A stretch of 64,000 nt of DNA from IDS-8 sp040902105 (GTDB lineage Bacteria; Pseudomonadota; Gammaproteobacteria; Steroidobacterales; Woeseiaceae). Made by a program: the position numbers and the translations under genes. Location: contig JBBDXW010000021.1 in the NCBI GenBank assembly GCA_040902105.1, positions 1-64,000 on the forward strand, in the 5' to 3' direction. Below the pieces are notes generated by a model that was not told the origin of the DNA, ran no database searches, and worked only from the letters and a program-made list of their open reading frames with translations. Position 1 is the stretch's first letter, and every line of letters begins with the position of its first letter. Shown one piece after another: positions 26,113 through 34,843 of this stretch.

Positions 26113-26231
26113 GGATAGGGTCCGTGACGGAGGTGGCGCTACGATACTCGACGTTGAGTGACCCGTCACTGCCCTTTGGCACATTTGAACGGGTAGCGCG
26201 GGGTGCCGGGCCGAACGGGTGGCCTGATATC

Positions 26232-26747
26232 ATGCATGCCATGATTGTTGGAACGACCATTGAGATCCGCGACGCGACCCCGGCGGACCTGCACGACGCG
26301 CTTGCCTTGAACGAGGCCGCCGTGCCCCACGTCAACAGCGTTCCATTCGAGCAGATGCAGGACTTCAGCGAGCACGCGGCCTATTTCCGGGTGGCCCTGG
26401 CGAACGGATCCATGGCCGCATTCCTGGTCGGCCTTACGCCCGACGCAGATTACGGCAGCCCGAATTTCCGCTGGTTTTGTGAGCACTTCAGGCAGTTTGC
26501 TTACATCGACCGCATCGCGGTGGCCGAACACGCCCGGCGGCTTGGTCTCGCGAGCGCCTTGTACGACGACTTCGAAAGCCGCTTCGCCGGTCGCGTGCCG
26601 GTGCTGGCCTGCGAGGTCAATCTGCGGCCAGCTAACCTGGCGTCGATGCAGTTCCACCTTCGCCGCGGGTTTGCCCAGGTGGGCTCGCAGCAGATCGACA
26701 ATGGCGGTAAAGAGGTCGCAATGTTAATAAAGGAACTCGACCACTGA
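26232..26747 (+). CDS. GNAT family N-acetyltransferase
   Basis: About 171 residues with the GNAT fold: IEIRDATPADLHDALALNEA at the N-terminus, the acetyl-CoA loop region IDRIAVAEHARRLGLASALY, and the C-terminal LRPANLASMQFHLRRGFAQV motif. Substrate unknown. Alternative Met starts at 26232 and 26241 are equally plausible; the frame is open upstream but that part is not GNAT-like. It ends 79 bases before typA. Confidence 0.85.
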   Translation: MHAMIVGTTIEIRDATPADLHDALALNEAAVPHVNSVPFEQMQDFSEHAAYFRVALANGSMAAFLVGLTPDADYGSPNFRWFCEHFRQFAYIDRIAVAEHARRLGLASALYDDFESRFAGRVPVLACEVNLRPANLASMQFHLRRGFAQVGSQQIDNGGKEVAMLIKELDH

Positions 26748-26825
26748 ACCATCCGCGTGCGGCCATATCAATCCGCATTGCCGCTCACTATAATCCGCGG
26801 CCTTTCCGCCTCCAGCATCGAACCC

Positions 26826-28649
26826 ATGTCCGCTCTAGAGAAGCTTCGCAACATCGCCATCATCGCCCACGTCGATCATGGCAAGACCACGCTCGTCGAC
26901 AAGCTGTTGCAACAGTCCGGCACGCTCGGCCCCCGCGCCGCGCCGCCGGACCGGGTGATGGATTCCAACGTCCTGGAACGTGAGCGAGGCATTACGATCC
27001 TGGCCAAGAACACGTCTATCCTCTGGCACGACTACCGCATCAATATTGTCGATACCCCCGGCCACGCCGACTTCGGCGGCGAGGTGGAGCGGGTTTTGTC
27101 GATGGTCGACAGCGTGCTGTTACTGATCGACGCCGTTGACGGCCCGATGCCGCAGACGCGTTTCGTCACGCAAAAGGCATTCGCGCGCGGCCTGAGGCCC
27201 GTTGTGGTGATCAACAAGATCGACCGCGACGGCGCCCGTCCGAGCTGGGCGCTCGACCAGACCTTCGACCTGTTCGACCGGCTGGGCGCCACCGAGGAGC
27301 AGCTCGACTTTCCGGTGATCTACGCGTCAGCTCTCCTGGGCTACGCCAGCCTGCGCTCGGATGCCACCGTCGGTGACATGACACCCTTGTTCGAATGCAT
27401 TGTGTCGCACGTGCCCGCTCCGCAAGTGGATCCGGCTGGTCCGTTGCAGTTGCAGATCTCGAGTCTGGATTACGACACTTATGTCGGTCTGCTCGGTATC
27501 GGCCGTATTCAGCGCGGCTCGATCTCGACCAATATGCCGGTCAGCATCGTGGGCGCCGACCACACGGTGCGTCGCGCCCGCGTGCTCGAGCTGTTCGGCT
27601 TCGACGGACTGGTGCGGCGCAAGATCGACGAGGCCAGCGCCGGCGACATCGTTGTTCTGAGCGGTATCGGCGAACTGAATATCTCCGACACGCTGTGCGC
27701 CCGGGACAAGCCGGAAGGCCTGCCGCCGCTCGCCGTCGACGAACCGACTGTCGCCATGTCCTTCCAGGTCAACAAATCCCCGTTTGCCGGCAAGGACGGC
27801 AGGTTCCTGACCAGCCGCCAGATTCGCGAACGGCTCGACCAGGAACTCAAGCACAACGTGGCGCTTCGCGTGGCCGCAACCGATGACCCGGACAAGTTCC
27901 GGGTCTCGGGGCGGGGCGAGCTGCATTTGTCGATCCTGATCGAGACGATGCGACGCGAAGGCTTCGAGTTATCGGTATCGCGTCCCGAAGTTATCCTGCA
28001 TGAAGTGGACGGCGTGATCCTGGAACCGTGGGAGCAGCTGACGGTGGACCTCGACGAGGACTATCAGGGCGCGGTCATGTCGAGGCTCGCGGAACGCAAG
28101 GGAGAGCTGCAGGACATCAGGCCGGACGGCAAGGGACGTGTGCGCCTGGACTACCGCATTCCGACCCGCGGGCTCATCGGCTTCCGCACCGAGTTTCTGA
28201 CTGCCACCTCGGGCACCGGCCTGATCTACCATGTCTTCGAAAAATACGACCGGCGTGTCCCGGGCGCAATCGGTCAGCGCAACAACGGCGTGCTGGTGTC
28301 GATGGTCGCGGGCAAGGCGCTCGCGTATTCGCTGTACAACCTTCAGGAACGAGGCAGACTCATGATTGGTCACGGCGAGCCGCTGTATGAAGGCATGATC
28401 GTCGGCATTCACAGCCGCGGCAACGACCTGTCCGTGAACCCGGCGAAGGGCAAGCAGCTCACCAACATCCGTGCTGCCGGCAGCGATGAAAATATCGTGC
28501 TGACGCCGCCGGTGCGATTCTCGCTGGAGCAGGCGCTCGAGTTTATTGACGATGATGAACTACTTGAGGTAACGCCTCTAAATATAAGAATGAGAAAGAA
28601 ATTTCTTAAGGAAACGGAGCGGAAACGGGAATCGCGACTGCGCGCATGA
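26826..28649 (+). CDS. typA: GTP-binding ribosome-associated protein TypA/BipA
   Basis: Translational GTPase that binds ribosomes and assists 50S assembly at low temperature or under stress. The 607-residue protein starts MSALEKLRNIAIIAHVDHGK, has G1 AHVDHGKTT, the switch sequence RERGITILAKNTS, DTPGHADFGGEVERVL and NKIDRDGARP, and a C-terminal TypA-specific domain with SRGNDLSVNPAKGKQLTN-IRAAG. Start is the ATG matching homologues; the frame runs open 23 codons upstream. Followed by srkA. Confidence 0.97.
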   Translation: MSALEKLRNIAIIAHVDHGKTTLVDKLLQQSGTLGPRAAPPDRVMDSNVLERERGITILAKNTSILWHDYRINIVDTPGHADFGGEVERVLSMVDSVLLLIDAVDGPMPQTRFVTQKAFARGLRPVVVINKIDRDGARPSWALDQTFDLFDRLGATEEQLDFPVIYASALLGYASLRSDATVGDMTPLFECIVSHVPAPQVDPAGPLQLQISSLDYDTYVGLLGIGRIQRGSISTNMPVSIVGADHTVRRARVLELFGFDGLVRRKIDEASAGDIVVLSGIGELNISDTLCARDKPEGLPPLAVDEPTVAMSFQVNKSPFAGKDGRFLTSRQIRERLDQELKHNVALRVAATDDPDKFRVSGRGELHLSILIETMRREGFELSVSRPEVILHEVDGVILEPWEQLTVDLDEDYQGAVMSRLAERKGELQDIRPDGKGRVRLDYRIPTRGLIGFRTEFLTATSGTGLIYHVFEKYDRRVPGAIGQRNNGVLVSMVAGKALAYSLYNLQERGRLMIGHGEPLYEGMIVGIHSRGNDLSVNPAKGKQLTNIRAAGSDENIVLTPPVRFSLEQALEFIDDDELLEVTPLNIRMRKKFLKETERKRESRLRA

Positions 28650-28725
28650 ACGGGCGCGCGTACGGCCCTTACGCACCCGGGGCGAGCCGGCTTCGCGCCG
28701 CGCGAAGGAGCGGCCGCATAAGACC

Positions 28726-29730
28726 ATGAGTGACGATGCCCTCGACCCGGTGCTCGCCTACTCCGCGCTGCGGCCGGACGACATACTGTCGGCACTGGAC
28801 AGTCTCGGCTTTCGCTGTGACGGCCGCTTCCTGGCGCTGAACAGTTACGAGAACCGGGTCTATCGCGTAGGCATCGAGGATCAGGAACCGGTGGTCGCAA
28901 AGTTTTACCGGCCGGCTCGCTGGAGCGACGCTGCGATTCTCGAGGAACACCGGTTCACCACGGAACTCGCCGACCAGGAGATACCCGTGGTCGCGCCGCT
29001 TGCCGTCAACGGCAAGACGTTGCATCACGCCGGACCGTTTCGCGTCGCGGTGGCTCCGTATCGCGGCGGTCGCGCGCCCGAACTCGACCAGCCTGGAATG
29101 CTGCAGCAACTCGGACGACTGGTGGCGCGCATGCACCTGCAGGGCGAATCAGGCCAGTTCGAACACCGTCCGACGCTCGACATCGAATCCTACGGGGATG
29201 ATTCGCGCGACTATCTCCTGGAGCAGCATTTCATTCCCGACAATCTTGTCGACGTCTACATGGGTGTCGTCGCAGACCTGCTCGACAGCGTTTACGATTG
29301 CTTCGAGCGGGCCGGGAACGTCCGGGAGATTCGGCTGCACGGCGACTTCCACCCGGGCAACGTGCTGTCCTCGTCGGACGGCCAGCTCTATATCGTCGAC
29401 CTGGACGACACCCGGTCCGGACCGGCGGTCCAGGATCTCTGGATGTTTCTGTCCGGCGATCGCGCCGAACAGACGCCGCAGCTCCAGGCGCTGCTGGAAG
29501 GCTACGAGGAATTCCGCGCTTTCGATGCGCGCGAGCTGCACCTTGTCGAGGCGTTGCGAACGCTACGCATCATGCATTATGCAGCGTGGATCGCGCGGCG
29601 CTGGGACGATCCGGCGTTCAAGGTCGGGTTTCCGTGGTTCAACACCGCAAGGTACTGGGACGAACACCTGTTGACCTTGCGCGAACAGGCGGCGCTGGTG
29701 CAGGAGTTACCGCTGGAATGGCGCGGATAG
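28726..29730 (+). CDS. srkA: Stress response serine/threonine kinase SrkA (YihE)
   Basis: Kinase of the APH/CotH-like fold implicated in stress survival and Cpx responses. The 334-residue protein has the N-terminal LGFRCDGRFLALNSYENRVY, an ATP-lysine region VAKFYRPARW, the catalytic HGDFHPGNVL and the metal site IVDLDDTRSGPAVQDLWMFL, and MHYAAWIARRWDDPAFK near the end. These blocks match YihE. It lies 76 bases after typA on the same strand. Confidence 0.93.
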   Translation: MSDDALDPVLAYSALRPDDILSALDSLGFRCDGRFLALNSYENRVYRVGIEDQEPVVAKFYRPARWSDAAILEEHRFTTELADQEIPVVAPLAVNGKTLHHAGPFRVAVAPYRGGRAPELDQPGMLQQLGRLVARMHLQGESGQFEHRPTLDIESYGDDSRDYLLEQHFIPDNLVDVYMGVVADLLDSVYDCFERAGNVREIRLHGDFHPGNVLSSSDGQLYIVDLDDTRSGPAVQDLWMFLSGDRAEQTPQLQALLEGYEEFRAFDARELHLVEALRTLRIMHYAAWIARRWDDPAFKVGFPWFNTARYWDEHLLTLREQAALVQELPLEWRG

Positions 29731-29956
29731 AGCGCCCGGCGCGGTGGCCGGTTTCGGTCCGCGCGGCGGTTGCGCTACCCTCGAAGCGGGTCTAAAGTGG
29801 TGCTCGTCCATTCCCGGGACCAGGAGATTGCGCGGTAGTAATAATACTGGAACGGATATTTCTACCGCGCAGACTCCCGCTACGGAACTCTGGCGGGCTC
29901 GCACGCTCAGAGAATGAATAAACCGGGATATTCCTGCCTCTCCAGGACGCGTCGAA

Positions 29957-30658
29957 TTGATCGCAGCCAGCCTCAAGTCGGTTTCAGTTGCAATTGTCAT
30001 TGCAGCGGTGAGCGGCTGTTCGACGCAGGTCACCCTCAAGGATCCGACCATTCCGGACCCCTTGATCGACAAACTGCCGATGTCTGTCGCGGCGCGATTC
30101 CCCGAAACCTTTGAGCACTTCGTTCATGAAGAACAGGTGATTGGCAAAAAGAAATGGACCATTGACATGGGCCGTGCCAACAGCATGCTGTTCGAGAAAC
30201 TGTTCGGCGCCATGTTTACGGATTTCAAGGTGATCGGAGCGGATGCCGAGCCCAGAGATCTTGGAATCGACGCATTGATCGAGCCGAGCATCGACGCCTT
30301 TGAATTTTCGGTGCCGAATCAAAGTCAGACAGATGCATTCGCGGTGTGGATACGCTATCGCATCAAGATCTTCGACGGCGGAGGAAATCAGATCGCGAAC
30401 TGGCCGATCAGCGCGTACGGCAAGAGCATGGCCGACGGCATCAGCAACGACGACGCACTGCGCCGTGCCGCCGTGCTCGCGATGCGGGACGCCGCTGCTC
30501 TTGTTATCCTGCAAATGGACAAGGCAACCGGCATCAGCGGATTGAGTGGCGCCCGTCGCGGCAATCTGGCCGCGCAACCCGCGGAGACTGGCGAGCCAGA
30601 GGCGGTCGAAGCGGTGCACACAACAGCTCAGGAGGAATTGCTCGATGATTCCGGCTAA
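29957..30658 (+). CDS. Predicted lipoprotein A of a coupled pair
   Basis: 233 residues with a TTG start: MIAASLKSVSVAIVIAAVSG, Cys lipobox VSGC. Conserved-looking features are RFPETFEHFVHEEQVIGKKK and WTIDMGRANSMLFEKLFGAM, then a beta-rich body; a resemblance to outer-membrane-associated lipoproteins of unknown role is possible, but I cannot name a family. The start is uncertain because TTG is rare. It overlaps the next gene by 14 bases and is probably cotranscribed. Confidence 0.7.
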   Translation: MIAASLKSVSVAIVIAAVSGCSTQVTLKDPTIPDPLIDKLPMSVAARFPETFEHFVHEEQVIGKKKWTIDMGRANSMLFEKLFGAMFTDFKVIGADAEPRDLGIDALIEPSIDAFEFSVPNQSQTDAFAVWIRYRIKIFDGGGNQIANWPISAYGKSMADGISNDDALRRAAVLAMRDAAALVILQMDKATGISGLSGARRGNLAAQPAETGEPEAVEAVHTTAQEELLDDSG

Positions 30659-31340
30659 TCGATATCCCATTCGACGTTGCGTTCTTTCCGGCCTCACGCT
30701 TGCAGGTTTAGGCATGGCGATGAGTAGCTGTGTGACCTCCCGGGTGGAGGACGTGCGGGAGAATGTCACCGGCCTTGCCGAGGGCGAAGGCGTCGTCATC
30801 ATGGCGAAGAGTTATCACCTCGGCAACGAAACCGAAGCCGATTTCATTTCCTGCGTCGGCGACTCGATCGGACGCGGCTCCGAGGGGCTGCGGGTCGTGC
30901 CGAACAGCGAGTTTGTCGACGCCCTGTTTCCCTGGTTCGAACCGCGAACCGCACCGGCGGAAACAAAAGGCCTGCCGGACCTGATGCAAAGACCGGGCGT
31001 TCCCGAGATGATCGCGGACAAAGGCGTGCGCTACGTCATCTGGCTGGACGGCGACACCGAGCGCGTCGCGGGCGGCGGCAGCATGTCCTGTGCCGCGGGT
31101 CCCGGCGGCGGCGGTTGCTTCGGCTTCGCCTGGTGGCAAAACGATTCCAAATACCAGGCCGCGGTCTGGGACCTGAAGGGCCTTGAAGATGCCGGAACCG
31201 TAAGCGCCGACTTCAGCGGCACGTCATTCCTGCCCGCGATCGTAATCCCGATACCGCTGCTGGCGCGGACCCAGTCGAAAGCCTGCAAAGGCCTCGCCAA
31301 CCAACTCAAACTCTTCATCGTCAGCGACGAAACCGCCTAG
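30645..31340 (+). CDS. Predicted lipoprotein B of a coupled pair
   Basis: 231 residues starting MIPANRYPIRRCVLSGLTLA, with a lipoprotein signal ending GLGMAMSSC. An AGGAGG ribosome-binding site 10 bases before the ATG lies inside the end of the upstream gene. The mature domain includes a Gly/Ser/Cys-rich stretch GGGSMSCAAGPGGGGCFGFA that may be a flexible loop. I recognise no family. Translation is coupled to lipoprotein A. Confidence 0.72.
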   Translation: MIPANRYPIRRCVLSGLTLAGLGMAMSSCVTSRVEDVRENVTGLAEGEGVVIMAKSYHLGNETEADFISCVGDSIGRGSEGLRVVPNSEFVDALFPWFEPRTAPAETKGLPDLMQRPGVPEMIADKGVRYVIWLDGDTERVAGGGSMSCAAGPGGGGCFGFAWWQNDSKYQAAVWDLKGLEDAGTVSADFSGTSFLPAIVIPIPLLARTQSKACKGLANQLKLFIVSDETA

Positions 31341-31341
31341 C

Positions 31342-31422
31342 AAATTGGGGACAGTGACCTTTTTTCCCTTCATTGGGGACAGTGACCTTTTTTTCGAGAT
31401 AAGGTCACTGTCCCCAAATTAA
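31342..31422. repeat. GGGGACAGTGACC palindromic repeat, copy 1
   Basis: Two direct copies of ATTGGGGACAGTGACCTTTT at 31344 and 31372 and one inverted copy AAGGTCACTGTCCCCAAATT at 31401-31420. The element begins two bases after the stop of lipoprotein B and its last bases form the stop codon (TAA on the minus strand) of the NlpC/P60 gene. Two other copies are at 51424 and 54553. Such repeats are commonly associated with REP-type transposases. Confidence 0.8.
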
Positions 31423-31946
31423 CGAGGGCGGCCGCCGCGGATGAAGGCGTGGCGGTAGAAGTCGCTGTCCAGGCTTGCGACGGTCACTTCTCGTCCGGTG
31501 GCCGGGGCATGGACGAACCTGCGGCTGCCGAGGTACAGGCCGACGTGCGAGACCTTGCCTTCGATGTGGAAGAACAGCACGTCGCCGACCTCAAGGTCCC
31601 CGCCTGAGACCGGCTGCATTTGTTGCCAGAGGTCGCCTGTCGTTCGCGGTATTTTCCTGCCGGCTCCTGCGTAGGCAAACTGCACCAGACCGCTGCAGTC
31701 GAATCCCTTAATGCTGCTGCCGCCGTAGCGATACGGCACGCCGACCTGGCGGACCGCAACGACCGCTGCCTGTTCGCCTGTTGTCCGGACTGGAGATCCG
31801 GCGGACGGTTGTGGCGCACCTTGCACCACGGTTTCGGGTGCCGGACCGGTCACACGCGGTTCCTGTGCGGAGCAGGCAGCCGTGAGCAAAACCGGGGCCA
31901 GGCGCAAGACAAACGTTCTGAGAGTGCTGGATGGCTGCGACGACAT
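31419..31946 (-). CDS. NlpC/P60 family cell-wall endopeptidase lipoprotein
   Basis: Peptidoglycan hydrolase predicted to cut the peptide stem. The protein has a lipoprotein signal with lipobox LTAAC (start MSSQPSSTLRTFVLRLAPVL at 31946, with an earlier Met at 31955), a Pro/Gly-rich linker, then the NlpC/P60 domain with catalytic Cys in RYGGSSIKGFDCSGLVQFAY, His in GKVSHVGLYLG and the third polar residue in RRFVHAPATG. Length of about 175 is typical of small Spr-like lipoproteins. The stop codon lies in a palindromic repeat. Confidence 0.9.
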   Translation of the reverse strand: MSSQPSSTLRTFVLRLAPVLLTAACSAQEPRVTGPAPETVVQGAPQPSAGSPVRTTGEQAAVVAVRQVGVPYRYGGSSIKGFDCSGLVQFAYAGAGRKIPRTTGDLWQQMQPVSGGDLEVGDVLFFHIEGKVSHVGLYLGSRRFVHAPATGREVTVASLDSDFYRHAFIRGGRPR

Positions 31947-32004
31947 ATGGAACACTGCGCGTTTTTATGCTCGCTGACTTTACACTTCAAAGGCTTAACC
32001 GACC

Positions 32005-33297
32005 ATGAACTGCGGCTCGCGAACGGGAATCTGGCAGCAGGCGCCGCAGAGCGCACAGCTGCTCACGGCATTGCTGTTGACCCTGCTGTCCGCGTGCGGT
32101 GTCCCGACATCCGACGCCCAGGAGAACGAGAGTCCAACCGTGCGCGTTTATCGCATGGACTATCACGTCACGCCGGATCCCGCCGCGAAAGGTGCACAGG
32201 TTGAATTGAAGGTCGCGCAAGACTCGTACTTTCTGCGCGAAATCAGCATGCCGCTGCACGACGGGCAAATCAGCGACGTCAGCGGCGACGGCGACGTCGA
32301 GGTCAGCGACGATCGCGTCACCTGGACGCTGCCGGACGACGGCGGCAGCCTGCGGTGGTTCGCCCGCATCGACAATCTCCGCAGTGACGAGACCTACGAT
32401 GCCTATATCGATGACGACTGGGCAGTCTTTCGCGGCGAGGACGTAATCCCCTCCGCGTCGGTCCGTACCCGTAAGGGGGCCGAAAGCGAGACGAAGCTGA
32501 CTTTCGACCTGCCTGCGAAGTGGGCGTCAGTGACACCCTACTTCGGCCGCGACAACAGCTACGAGATTGACAACCCGGAGCGGCGCTTCGATACGCCGAC
32601 CGGATGGATCGTCCTGGGCGACATCGGCGTGCGCAACGAGACCATCGGACACGTTCGGACGAAGGTGGCCGGACCGACCGGGCACGCGATTCGCCGCATG
32701 GACATGCTGGCGTTGATGCGCTGGACCCTGCCCGAACTATTGCGTCTCCTGCCCGACTTCCCGAAGCGCCTGACGTTCGTCAGTGCCGGCGCGCCGATGT
32801 GGCGAGGGGCCCTGTCGGCGCCGCAGTCCGTTTTTATTCATGCGGACCGGCCGCTCATCAGTGAGAACGCGACCAGCACCATGCTGCACGAGACCCTGCA
32901 CGTCGGCCTGGGGCTGAGTGCGGAATCCGGCGCGGACTGGATCGTCGAAGGCTTCGCCGAGTATTACAGCCTCGAGCTGCTGCGGCGCAGCGGGACGATC
33001 AGCAAAGACAGGTACCGGATCGCACATGCCGATCTCGAATCCTGGGGCCGCGAGGCCCGCGACCTGTGCACGCAGCATTCGAACGGCAGCGAAACCGCCC
33101 GCGCGGTCACCATCCTTGTCGAGCTGAACAGCGAGATCAAGGAAGCCAGCGACGACAAGGCCGATCTTGACGACGTACTGCGCGAGCTTGCGGACTACGA
33201 CGACAAGATAACGCTGGAGCAATTTCGCGAGATCGTCGAGGACGTCGCAGGAGAATCCGTGGACGCACTGAAAGACAACAACCTTCCCGGCTGCTGA
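32005..33297 (+). CDS. Lipoprotein with HExxH zinc-protease signature (gluzincin-like)
   Basis: 430 residues with a lipoprotein signal (lipobox LLSAC, Cys31). The mature protein has a beta-rich N-terminal half and a C-terminal domain containing HETLH at residues 295-299 and, 15 residues on, WIVEGFAEYYSLELL with Glu315, the arrangement of M1/M61 gluzincin metallopeptidases. A PDZ domain usual in M61 enzymes is not obvious. Probable activity is an outer-membrane or periplasmic aminopeptidase-like enzyme, but none is proven. Starts 16 bases before an AAA ATPase gene on the same strand. Confidence 0.75.
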   Translation: MNCGSRTGIWQQAPQSAQLLTALLLTLLSACGVPTSDAQENESPTVRVYRMDYHVTPDPAAKGAQVELKVAQDSYFLREISMPLHDGQISDVSGDGDVEVSDDRVTWTLPDDGGSLRWFARIDNLRSDETYDAYIDDDWAVFRGEDVIPSASVRTRKGAESETKLTFDLPAKWASVTPYFGRDNSYEIDNPERRFDTPTGWIVLGDIGVRNETIGHVRTKVAGPTGHAIRRMDMLALMRWTLPELLRLLPDFPKRLTFVSAGAPMWRGALSAPQSVFIHADRPLISENATSTMLHETLHVGLGLSAESGADWIVEGFAEYYSLELLRRSGTISKDRYRIAHADLESWGREARDLCTQHSNGSETARAVTILVELNSEIKEASDDKADLDDVLRELADYDDKITLEQFREIVEDVAGESVDALKDNNLPGC

Positions 33298-33312
33298 TGC
33301 AGTAGCCGCAAA

Positions 33313-34803
33313 ATGGACAGGCAACGCGATCTCGAATTGATTCTGCAGGCACGGACGCCGGTTGTCGTCATCGAGACGCGAGACGAGTCCAGGTTGCTGG
33401 ACATGCTGCGGTTCATGGCCCTGTCCAGAGCAAAAGACGACTATGTGCCGCTTTTTCGCTGGGCCGTCACCGACGGCCTGCAACGCCTCGATATCTCACT
33501 GGAACCCCAGATTCACAATGCCAAGCCGATGGACGTCCTCAAGCACATCCGGGCAGTGTCCAAACCCGGCATCTACGTTCTGCTCGATTTCCATCCGTAC
33601 CTGAACGATCCGGTGAACGTGCGCCTGCTCAAGGACATCTGCCTCAGGTTCGACGCGGTACCGAGGCATGTGATCCTGGTCAGCCACGCAATGACGCTCC
33701 CGGCCGAGCTTCGAGCCTACAGCGCACGCTTCGACATGGCGCTGCCTGCTGAAAAGGAACGGGAGGCGATTGTAAAACGCGCAGCGTCACAGTGGGCGAC
33801 GGCGAACCCGGGACGACAGGTGACCATCGACTCAAAAGCGTATCGGCTCCTGATTCAGAATCTGGGCGGCCTGACCGACGCCGACACCGAACGGCTTGCG
33901 CACAATGCGATCTATGAGGACGGTGCAATTACCAAGAGCGACCTGCCGGAGGTAATGAAGGCGAAGTACGAACTGCTGAACAGCGGCGGTATTCTGGGCT
34001 TCGAATACGACACGGCCAGGTTCAGCGACGTCGGCGGCCTGAAGCGTTTGAAGGAGTGGCTACTGCAGCGCAGGCCTGCATTCCTGGCTCAGGCGAGCGC
34101 GTCGCATCTCGATGCGCCGAAGGGGATTCTGCTGATCGGCGTGCAAGGCTGCGGAAAGAGCCTGGCTGCGAAGGCCAGCGCGGGCGTTTTCGGCATTCCG
34201 CTGCTGCGCCTCGATTTCGGTTCGCTGTATAACAAGTATCACGGCGAAACCGAACGAAACCTCAGGGAGACTTTGAAAACCGCCGACGTCATGACGCCCT
34301 GCGTCCTGTGGATCGATGAAATCGAAAAAGGCCTTGCAGGGCGCGACAGCGAAACCGGTACGACACAGCGGATTCTCGCGACGTTTCTCACCTGGCTGGC
34401 CGAAAAACAAAGCCGCGTATTCGTTGTCGCGACCGCCAACGACATAAGCGCCCTGCCCCCGGAACTCGTCAGGAAAGGCCGCTTTGACGAGATCTTTTTT
34501 GTAGATCTGCCCGAAGCCGGTGTCCGTGCCGAAATCCTCGACATACACCTGGCGAGTCGCGGGCAGTCGCGCGATCAATTTGACGTAACGCGACTTGCTG
34601 AGGCAACCGATGGATTCTCCGGGGCGGAAATCGAGCAGGCCATCGTATCCGCGTTGTACGCGGCGCATGCCCGGGCGAGCCCGCTGACCACGGAACACCT
34701 GCTCGAAGCGGTTCGCGGCACCCGTCCGCTGTCGGTGGTGATGGCCGAAGACATCGCAATGCTGCGGCAGTGGGCGACCGGGCGCACCGTTTCCTGCGAC
34801 TGA
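33313..34803 (+). CDS. Ycf46-like AAA ATPase
   Basis: 496 residues with an N-terminal helical region (about 1-230) and a C-terminal AAA domain. Walker A is GVQGCGKS (276-283), Walker B VLWIDEIEKG (331-340), the sensor region FVVATANDISALPPELVRKG with a following GRFDEIFF. This matches bacterial/plastid Ycf46-type proteins of unknown role, which often accompany membrane or phycobilisome/CO2-related genes in cyanobacteria. Here it is followed 40 bases later by a giant coiled-coil FHA protein and preceded by a HExxH lipoprotein. Confidence 0.85.
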   Translation: MDRQRDLELILQARTPVVVIETRDESRLLDMLRFMALSRAKDDYVPLFRWAVTDGLQRLDISLEPQIHNAKPMDVLKHIRAVSKPGIYVLLDFHPYLNDPVNVRLLKDICLRFDAVPRHVILVSHAMTLPAELRAYSARFDMALPAEKEREAIVKRAASQWATANPGRQVTIDSKAYRLLIQNLGGLTDADTERLAHNAIYEDGAITKSDLPEVMKAKYELLNSGGILGFEYDTARFSDVGGLKRLKEWLLQRRPAFLAQASASHLDAPKGILLIGVQGCGKSLAAKASAGVFGIPLLRLDFGSLYNKYHGETERNLRETLKTADVMTPCVLWIDEIEKGLAGRDSETGTTQRILATFLTWLAEKQSRVFVVATANDISALPPELVRKGRFDEIFFVDLPEAGVRAEILDIHLASRGQSRDQFDVTRLAEATDGFSGAEIEQAIVSALYAAHARASPLTTEHLLEAVRGTRPLSVVMAEDIAMLRQWATGRTVSCD

Positions 34804-34843
34804 GGGTCTGGACTTGGGCGCGGGTTTGCGACACCATTACGCG

